Source of the DNA: UBA6163 sp041753075
Lineage (GTDB): Bacteria > Planctomycetota > Planctomycetia > Pirellulales > Pirellulaceae
Length of the DNA: 64,000 bases
NCBI GenBank assembly: GCA_041753075.1
Contig: JBGSVE010000009.1
Span: 1-64,000 of the forward strand
Direction: 5' to 3'
The translations under genes and the position numbers were made by a program. Below, one piece after another: positions 61,401 to 64,000 of the stretch. The notes beneath the pieces are model-generated. The model was not told the DNA's origin. It searched no databases and saw only the letters and a list, made by a program, of their open reading frames with translations. Every line of letters starts with the position of its first letter. Positions within the stretch are counted from its first letter, which is position 1.

Positions 61401-64000
61401 GACCTCCTTCAGTGTCGGCGGCGATCCCTACGGAAAGCTCTCGTCACTCGGCACCGGCATTGCGCAATACGACACGACTCAGGCGCTGGCCAAATTAACC
61501 ACCGCAGCGACGACGGTGAGTTTGCTGGGTGACACGGTCATCATCGATGCTGAATTCCTCAATATCAACGGCATTATCCAAAGCGGTAAAGACCATTACT
61601 CGCTATCGCTCGATAACTCCGTCACCGTTGAAATTGATTCAATTCGCCGCAACGCTGCGGGTGTCAGGTACACGAAGCTGAGCATCTCGAACAAAGATTT
61701 TGTGCTGTTCTACGATCGCGTTGAAAACAAGATCGTGGTTCGCGAAGTGCGGGTCAGCGGTGGCAATGTCCAGCTCTCCGGCCATATCCTCAGCACCGGA
61801 GCCGGCGCGATCAAGGTGCTCAACGGCTACGGCAACATCAACGTAACCAATCAAACGCCTTACGACATTGCGATCGAGCGACTTGATTCGTCACAGCGCG
61901 GTGCCGGTACGCTGTTGATCAGCGACAAGGCCAAAGGAACATCAGCCGATCCGCTGGCCGAAATCGTCACCGAAAGCGGCACGTATCTACCGGATGAGAA
62001 CTGGCGCTACGGTTTCTCCGTCGGTATGCAAACCGCGACGCGAACGACGACCACCTACGGCAGCTCGTCTTGGTTAGGCGTGGACGCTTTGGCCCGCGAC
62101 CCGTCGAACGTCCGCAGTGGTCCGTTCACCGAAGTTATTGCCGCTCCGAAGCTATTGCCCGCAGGTGCGTATTTCTACAAGTCATCGGCAGCCGATGGTA
62201 ATTACACGTTTGCGACGCGAACCGATGACACCGAGCCAGCGCGACGAACCAAGACTCGCCAATGGCAAACCAGCACTTGGTGGGGCAAGAAGACTCGCTA
62301 CCAAACCTGGGTCGAAGAAATCAGGCAAGAGACCGTCTCGACTCACACATTCCGCGCCGACCGCGCGATCACCATTTCGATGATCGGTGCAGCGCAATCA
62401 ACCGTCAATGTGACATCGAACTCGGGCGGACGCATTTTGATTGAAGGACCAATCATCAACCCCACCGGCGTCACGACGCTGACATCCAATCGTGGAATCG
62501 TCCAAAGCAACGAAGGCTCGGCCATTGGCGGTCGCCAAATCGTGCTCAACGCCGGTGCAGAAATCGCCAACGTTCGCACCAACGTCAACACCGACCTGGA
62601 TACCTCGCGATTGACCGCCACCGCCGCCGGTGCAATCAGTATCTACGAAGTCACCGGAGCCTTGCCCGTCAATAGGATCACGTCGACGACCGGTAGCGAC
62701 GTAAAACTTGGTGCCCAGGGCGGCATCGTTTCCGCCACAGGATTTGCCGCAGATAACCACATCGTTGGCGGTTCGATCTCGCTGGCCGGTGGTTCGCTTG
62801 GTATCGGGTCCAGCACTTCGCCGATTCTGATCAACAGCGGCACGACGCTCGCCAACAAGGTGAGCGTTACCGCCGCCCAGGGCATCTACTTGACCGAGAC
62901 CGACGGCAATTTGCACGGCGACCAAATCGAATCGGTTGCCGGTGACGTGGTGATCACGATCACAGCGGGAACGCTCATCGATTCAAACGAATTTGCCGTT
63001 CGCGACGAACGTACCTACAACGAACTGCTGGGCGGCGTCTGGACAGACCTGGGCCTGACCGAAGGTACAGGTGCGTTGGCCAAGATCGCCGACACATTGT
63101 TCACTTTTAAGGCCGGCAAGACGGGTGACTACAACACGTATTGGAATTGGCGTGACACCCAAGTCGATCCGACGGTCTTTGACAACACGTTCACGATCTC
63201 GGTTGTCGGTGATGAACGTGCCTACTACGAATCGTTCTACACGACCGAAGGCACGGCACAAGGCTTAACCGGCGCGGCGCTAACAACCTACGTCGCCAGC
63301 GCGATCACCACGCTGGAGAACTCGCGGACTCAGCAGTACCGAACGCTGCACGACACCTTCGCCGCCTACGCGCTGGGCGGCCACACGGCCGGCGATTTGA
63401 CCGCATCCTACGTTACCGGCTTCGTCTATACGCTTAGCCCCGCCGAAGACACGGCGCTTCGTGGCAGCATCAAGGTTTGGACCGAAGAAGAACTGCTCAA
63501 CACGATCAGCGCTGGTCTATTGAAAGAAGTTACGGACACGCAGGCCTTGATTGAGTTGGACAACATCAAGGGCGTGAACGTTACGATCAACACGCCCGAT
63601 GGTGGCGTGGGAACGTTCAGCGAACCGATCATCATCGACGCCACACCGCGTCCGATCGTTTTGACCAGCGCCCAACGCATCGCGCTGGCAGCCGCCGAAC
63701 GAACTGACGTCGTTTTCGTCGCTGGTACGAAATACAACGGCATCGTCAATTTCGTCCGCGACGAAACCGCTGGCGACCAAATCATCCGCACCGACAGCGG
63801 CAGTTGGCTGACCGACGGTTACCAAGTGGGCCTGCTCGTTCGCATCATCGGCGAAACACCAAACCAAACCGAAGACCGCGCGTTCGTCGAGATCATCTCG
63901 GTTACCGCATCGACTCTGGTCGTCGCTCATCGCGATTCATCAACCACGGCAAATAATGTTTCCATCGTCATCACGCCGATCGCAGACAATCCCAACGCCA
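46495..64000 (+). CDS. Giant repetitive extracellular/adhesin-like protein (3' end beyond window)
   Basis: One reading frame runs without a stop from ATG 46495 to the window end, at least 5,835 residues. The N-terminus is strongly basic (SRSRSQQRRDSRKRLAKLL, residues about 16-35) and ends in KLERRELMAADFD, the planctomycete extracellular LExRxLLAAD-type motif, in place of an ordinary signal peptide. From residue 640 the chain is a long series of beta-helix-like units rich in Ala, Gly, Thr, Ser, Asn and Asp, with large repeats, glycine motifs and Trp-ending cassettes, followed after about residue 4,000 by filamentous-haemagglutinin-like sequence. I saw only one Cys codon (55363). No catalytic motif found. 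Likely an exported adhesin or surface filament (inference). ATG 46462 in the same frame is an alternative start; neither has a good ribosome-binding site. Confidence 0.85.
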   Translation, partial: MNQRNFFRFGEKSVDTSSRSRSQQRRDSRKRLAKLLASPMGEKLERRELMAADFDLTSYPAITSFLLTAEKPAANDYRLSLRDRANPATPLQQLLLLTTPQSVSIEGTAGNDSLWINFGTVTTVDGSGNFNDHVPAAISFSGFAGVDEVQFTGHTAISGNLEINAETILVGATQRVSSSATLTLNAAASLGSPTISAVTASQTGTNSAAVTISGHLSADAIIVNAKTAGNVTTTGTSFVGSAENRFTDSATIVVSDSASITAATSVELLSQRDTRYNATAARALNRILGDTSITIGAVGAGSNITSGSKLSIKAIDNVRGDATSPEQPLDLTGLTAPLSADVSAARNTFIGETQVLINDSIIRQTVAGGVGTIIAADRNTVGTTNVASISLVDSSPTLDYSVSLAGSYSSNLLIGNVRATMSGGSLAATHGSLTATDDSIMTAKSDLAARTTSTIFPSTNFAAGASIAYNAAAGSGLSESFIAAAQAIAPETRTAIAAETLAKTYNTSLDVSGDFRIGATSALGINATVSNAVSSSSSTAYGSKGSAAAGVVATNYINAQTIAQIEFAATYEILGVPSLGVINVGGDLAVDADDDRRIYANTKLVSSSIITNDGGATLVQEAINALLAADFVSTSTAAALVFGSTVRVADNHQSGGSPRKVYKYLGTSGSVDLTAVDFSNLDNWQPSATDIIPTGNNVDDSDSIAVGGIVTLNDVRGGATASITRANVAAGAVGVVATESATINATLDSVVESSGGSAFGTGTSLAVNGAIATNSVLSFANATISDSEVTTVAAGSSDGAVIVTATNDSLVNAINHSITKTGSNGFSAMLAFNTIGYLPQNALFNALDTLVNSNIGTKQTAATTASIHNTTVDAGGGIDVTADSTAEIESELSNSATSIASALDGATGKAIGGVLASNMVASEVKAFIDFDAATIAANRVVTAAGSINVNATDASSISADTGLLADSTTTNTAGTSLVNSFLNSLIGQYEYSSTSGTKTLAFGDKVRVASTYDLPSNPIESDEFENAAVYQYMGVAGSVNLGTIDYSNYGLWLKLEPFNVPGSNLNFSESDSVAVGGLVVRNDIDGGVLAFMDRVTATATGNIVVSAIGDQTLEATTDSTVNSSGGSAFGGGTSLAVNGVIVTNNVVGGADAYVKRSSIATTALDDAAGDFEVSALNTASFTATNTSSTNSGADAFGVTLAFNRLGYAPSNLLFNSLDAIFGTILSGIDSVGASALVEDTPIDISGDMSVVASNEALLTATLSNATASRATAISGAASTAAAAIVASNLVQSDASAKVNFTPAYLTANSSTQGQVDVGGDVKIEAKDRAGIIADTDLESVSEAASSGFTGVVRDFLSQLDESYTFTSLSGTKALTTLQAVRVAPGHTAGGVVGGIYRLIGSGGSTNLGTEDYTNTSKWTRVTIGSDDIPELGEDDDSMSTAVGLLLIRNDVSSNVLATVTRSDVSSGGDIEVKALEQADISSRASSVVTSDGAESSLGINGTLATNVVVSDAVVLIDVSTLTAAGDLNVLSENRSGIEAVLESATTTGDSAVGITAAFNLLGVRPINLFSTLVDSVIGTNIDLLVNSPAKADAIIRNTPITVTGDVNIHGDNFAELNASINNSLEAASSGASFVLSANRVITNAEAGLTFDAAFAAPTVAVGGSLSVLGENRAGNYTDVRLSNSTEVFDDGPIGVLKNVLAVLDPTPFTYLSSDGDQMVIFGDTVRLTRDHSGGGTGGRRYKYLGQDAMIDLSETDFSNTGFWKETSAVRLLDGVIGNQDDGDSTSVGGMLVRNDVRSNVLAYLTNAITTAGDNVSVEAVEAAAIIAAIDAVTTSSAGNDMGEGSSLAVNGVIAANLVLSSALATITGGSVTTTTGDIDVHSDNDSFLNARNKSSIKSTGDAVGVTLAYNTIGYETQDIFTQTFDALLGTSFGSRENAVKVHAIVTDTPLVAGGGISVTADNSTKLRALVSNETASVAEALRGSTSRSAGAVISSNLVLSDTKATIKKASGADGIAIALDGDVMVIATEDASITANTKLAATSSATNDGGLSRVLRKITEVVGYDFTDRSGSRVVANGKLVLRDGLDFTSSEFADTITAGNRIKLEFDTDNAAKDDVFEFIGATDLEAVELDQVNYADATKWRKLSGEIDQVYSYVGTTGSVDLGTTDYSNTALWSKLSSISPSDLIPGLSLNVTDSDSAGFGGLIVRNAVRSAVNTLIDNYAVTAAGDIIAKAIEAARILAQNISTVTSSGGSAMGTGSSLAINAVIATNAVQAAAEALIVNSSLTTTDGGDVDLLSRNSAEINSKTWSTVESNGKSIGVTLAFNTLGYVPQNFLFNTIDTVLGTSIGDKNAIKTYATIRNTSIVADGGVHVNATSDGGIDARIIGSGKSLSVTPGGGSDTINVGAIISLNKVATDTLALIDSPGTLTVASGDLQVGGIDRARVISEVQSSSIAVGAGSGASSAVSVGVTWARNEVENNVRARITGAGTQAAPATVTGGDLLVTTLRRGKINATVISTAIGIAASIGASKAISGGGAIAVNNLTGTAAAELLTSVIDVDASTTTGGDATIRSDDESTINALVRSVAGSIAIGTGSSPAFALGLAVAKNFIGWNNKQESNDHTNESQPTTLAGGDKVKIVSGPLYGNVYRFKGATTSNASLIKLGQENYDDTNRWELVSVQADDHATVAIVSGTVLDVDGDLAVTAENTAGIDAKVLAGSIAVGASGQSAIAVSIGGVVVINTINSDVQAAITGTPAIIADPLSPGIIADSITVTADDASSITTIAGAAAIAAAFSGTSSVAGSIGLSLAFNTITGGAHALLLDNGIVETRGGDVDVSAVNRARPLFAFTQSTYGITPAALDDAAIQDDDNSYTTTVNEGTDDASADSAILNSVASALAASGEKLAKVDTLRGGWTFNSGEGTQSLTPGQTVRLDAGYRSGGVGGNVYRYKGIVVSCNLGSQNYADTTLWERVVPQLKLSTLEPGKSWLVVTGDGTSYTLKIKSDDTTKIEVSKSSISAISVAAAIAIGVGGSNGVALSGAGAVAINDVQTSTDAIVRNSTLTVAGDLNVSAASTASIQSTVVAASAAAGIGGSNGVGASIGIAIAQSNIGLSASGTSGTASIVAAIRGAIVNATGSVDVTSTADQTIGSIVFAGSVAIGGGGSIGVGASGSGVNAENRVGTLVSATIDKQTASTAGPITAAEVNVSAQDRSAISAFAAAASVAASLGGTAGVSLSIAATLAKNIIETSVEASIKDNAIITTSGDIIVDAKSTSSIEVFAAAASLALGLGGTAGVAVSGAGADATNLINGRTNAFASNATLTSADDVTLGSTNSSSIKANILSASVGAGIGGTAGVGASIGIGLARNIIGYRSQTTAFDQLSGATVSSLAGGTRVKVQDGVRAGEVYQFVGTTVSGSTNLRSQDYGDVKLWKRIDLTGGDSQVRAYLQSTIVDAIGTLSQTATATGLIEAKVFAGSIAVGGGTVGVGLSGAGVGAENRIATKVHAGIDGDASSRISAGNVSLVANDNSTIRATTGAASIAAAFGAVGVSISVTAAVAYNAIANDIAAYVNSVGQGLTSGGTLTIIATENATISSTTQAASLAAGVGGVGVAVSGAGAGATNVILTDTGGYIAGTAAVADGNVTISAVSSSSIRAEVLIASAAIAAGGSAVGASIGAATARNYIGFDANGNAVSDKARVRAWIDNSSLIAQGTLTQSATSTAQITALVAAGSVAVAAGGIAGAASGAGVGVTNKIGQTIESRITNTLTAGVQTFGGSLTATDNSTIDATAAAAALAGAYGLGGAVSIGVSLAENIISNTTRAYLDTATLKNSATFTSASGSQSVAIGKRIRAADNYNAALGQPGSIYEYLGAPADHISSVGNAYVNLGQLVRVSTGHTTGGNVGGTYQFNGIADNFQSAAETQTVATGNRVRLAGSYNSTLGVPFGAYQFLGTASQSINLSTENYLDTARWQNVSQLNLTTQNFANTTLWTNVSTIPLGTQNYRDTAVWREVIENFAVTATENATINATSAAAAISAGLVSASGGGANSINQINTTTAAYANAATINSSGALALSASETSIANSIVASLAVAGGVVSVAAGGSVGVVNFNGSVTSYINSSTVTAGDVSARATSTPQGVAYGFGVNAGTFAVGVSSATINITPTVTSYVSGTIKAQSLSSQAKLDLPANGVTSTVRATGSAGGLIGVDSTSTTVNNTANVSSYISDNANLSVSGNTTVSATGLGEHSVNADSYVLGLLAAGIASSKVINNANTSARIGTGVTLLGGSLTLSADTSQGQFADTFAGSGGVAAGASASAKTVSNATTTASIGNSAIISLSGNLDVSSFGNSKVNGRVRTFAGGVLAGAGASAKNDVNNVTRSTIGDNVSINAFSIQVDAAGGAVKPELSTANISGTTGGVVSGASAKSVTEIDFDTQVIIGNNSTLNVIGSRTAPGDLSLTTLNSIFARDKVTFQTGGALSGAVTDSIIRSNDNISKVVVGDSTLTSFGNILLSARGKGDVKSKTNLETYGAATVSDATAIAEITPHNTVQILSGATLDALRDLNIAAGTSIDFNRDQYAMTAFTDSFAGSAIPIDSVDSQTNLIQYNTIDIDSGSLLQSARDIRLHAERLGLADLDGKAKAVNWASAAVGAINSAFGGEEDYSGSIMSEAYGNVIVDGTLRTGTQRHQSLTLGQVEENGVPSGWDRVAGTVNASNVSPGLTYSVGLQVLSSGLVQQLDAANANLATYRDKNATLATFYETEITRIETELVAKGLGTIQADGSVTATEQEILAISVNPIWAQAGTIDVRSDNLSGSGTIDAPGDASVTIINHTPAQLNILGITIPETNGGLYINGVIVGTNASITTLNEPDSDMQGGGTPAFFALPPTTPPVDANGDPIVPSILVENTFDKRDLIADPDADGYGDPNIVVTGDVTNYGGSFTAISIGDIIYRASIRAANITTISGGSVFIDGLTSFSVGGDPYGKLSSLGTGIAQYDTTQALAKLTTAATTVSLLGDTVIIDAEFLNINGIIQSGKDHYSLSLDNSVTVEIDSIRRNAAGVRYTKLSISNKDFVLFYDRVENKIVVREVRVSGGNVQLSGHILSTGAGAIKVLNGYGNINVTNQTPYDIAIERLDSSQRGAGTLLISDKAKGTSADPLAEIVTESGTYLPDENWRYGFSVGMQTATRTTTTYGSSSWLGVDALARDPSNVRSGPFTEVIAAPKLLPAGAYFYKSSAADGNYTFATRTDDTEPARRTKTRQWQTSTWWGKKTRYQTWVEEIRQETVSTHTFRADRAITISMIGAAQSTVNVTSNSGGRILIEGPIINPTGVTTLTSNRGIVQSNEGSAIGGRQIVLNAGAEIANVRTNVNTDLDTSRLTATAAGAISIYEVTGALPVNRITSTTGSDVKLGAQGGIVSATGFAADNHIVGGSISLAGGSLGIGSSTSPILINSGTTLANKVSVTAAQGIYLTETDGNLHGDQIESVAGDVVITITAGTLIDSNEFAVRDERTYNELLGGVWTDLGLTEGTGALAKIADTLFTFKAGKTGDYNTYWNWRDTQVDPTVFDNTFTISVVGDERAYYESFYTTEGTAQGLTGAALTTYVASAITTLENSRTQQYRTLHDTFAAYALGGHTAGDLTASYVTGFVYTLSPAEDTALRGSIKVWTEEELLNTISAGLLKEVTDTQALIELDNIKGVNVTINTPDGGVGTFSEPIIIDATPRPIVLTSAQRIALAAAERTDVVFVAGTKYNGIVNFVRDETAGDQIIRTDSGSWLTDGYQVGLLVRIIGETPNQTEDRAFVEIISVTASTLVVAHRDSSTTANNVSIVITPIADNPNA
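48982..53541 (+). repeat. Five protein-level supra-repeats of about 350-415 residues in the giant gene
   Basis: The phrase [LA]A[FY]NxxGYxPQNxLFNxxDxxxGT recurs with starts at 48982, 50092, 51160, 52213 and 53461. Each unit also carries a GGSAxGxGxSLAVNxVIxTN phrase (about 48757, 49867, 52007 and 53251; the third unit has a diverged form at about 50968) and a Trp-ending cassette. In the first two units 24 bases in the SSGGSAFG stretch are identical at DNA level. Confidence 0.8.
55597..57950 (+). repeat. Alternating two-motif glycine-rich repeats, period about 62 residues
   Basis: Motif A ends in SGAGAxAxN or SGSGVxAEN (starts 55597, 55990, 56374, 56947, 57319 and about 57715). Motif B ends in SIGxAxAxN or similar (55780, 56188, 56557, 57133, about 57499 and 57901). 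They alternate A-B-A-B six times, 180-216 bases apart except for one 390-base gap, which contains a Trp-ending cassette (56641-56808). Confidence 0.75.

Noticed and set aside
46495..64000. Many long minus-strand and other-frame open frames inside the giant gene (for example 53562-54434, 55929-56600, 50727-51317, 48477-48995)
   Set aside because: They are products of the GC-rich, repeat-based codon pattern of the plus-strand gene. Their translations are low-complexity (Ala, Ser, Val, Thr, Pro) and none resembles a known family.

Overview
The window looks like chromosome from a Planctomycetota bacterium (Pirellulales-like; inference from gene content). Supporting features are two DUF1559 prepilin-type proteins, formylglycine sulfatases beside DUF1080 proteins, a PVC-type protein ending in a CxxCH heme domain, a FecR/LamG membrane protein, two Uma2 nucleases, KdsB (so an LPS-type outer membrane), an OprB-like porin, and a giant secreted protein whose N-terminus carries an LExRxL(L/M)AxD motif. 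I saw no rRNA, tRNA, CRISPR array, integrase or transposase.

Layout. 1-2211 (minus): an APC permease followed one base later by tsaD, whose frame is cut by an in-frame TAA at 63-65. 2366-2857 (plus): a DinB-fold protein. 2854-10421 (minus): a tight run of a trypsin-PDZ protease, a degenerate sister protease, Uma2, a DASS anion transporter, an ABC ATPase and a YfhO-like membrane protein. 10499-12339 (plus): an SDR epimerase and an MBL hydrolase. 12486-17267 (minus): sulfatase, Uma2, ilvC and ilvN. 17489-20095 (plus): scpA and a GAF/SpoIIE-like protein that seems to lack its catalytic residues. 20166-30330 (minus): a 10-kb sulfated-glycan-type cluster (sulfatase, FecR-LamG, DUF1080/propeller/cytochrome c, sulfatase-DUF1080 fusion, DUF1559, small lipoprotein). 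30737-36559 (plus): PQQ-type propeller, M24 peptidase, GNAT, a SelD-like FAD oxidoreductase and a DUF3500 Tat protein. 36699-39851 (minus): a DOMON/CBM9-like protein, an HlyD-type lipoprotein and ArsS. 39906-42136 (plus): kdsB and a Cys-rich OprB-like porin. 42152-45937 (minus): two small membrane proteins, M56 peptidase, BlaI repressor and a DUF1559-like prepilin.

The last 17.5 kb (46495 to the window edge) is one uninterrupted plus-strand reading frame. I read it codon by codon from the ATG to base 64000 and found no stop, so it encodes at least 5,835 residues. It is built from repeats at several scales: five units of about 350-415 residues, then a strict alternation of two glycine-rich motifs about every 62 residues, with Trp-ending cassettes of about 50 residues inserted between. 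It is probably a surface or extracellular beta-helical adhesin-like protein, and it is the most unusual object here.

Six hairpin-forming intergenic elements fall into three families with two copies each (12.4/15.6 kb, 36.6/46.2 kb, 37.5/46.0 kb). Other points of interest are the protease/pseudoprotease pair, two sulfatases with CWISR instead of CxPxR, and the premature stop in tsaD.
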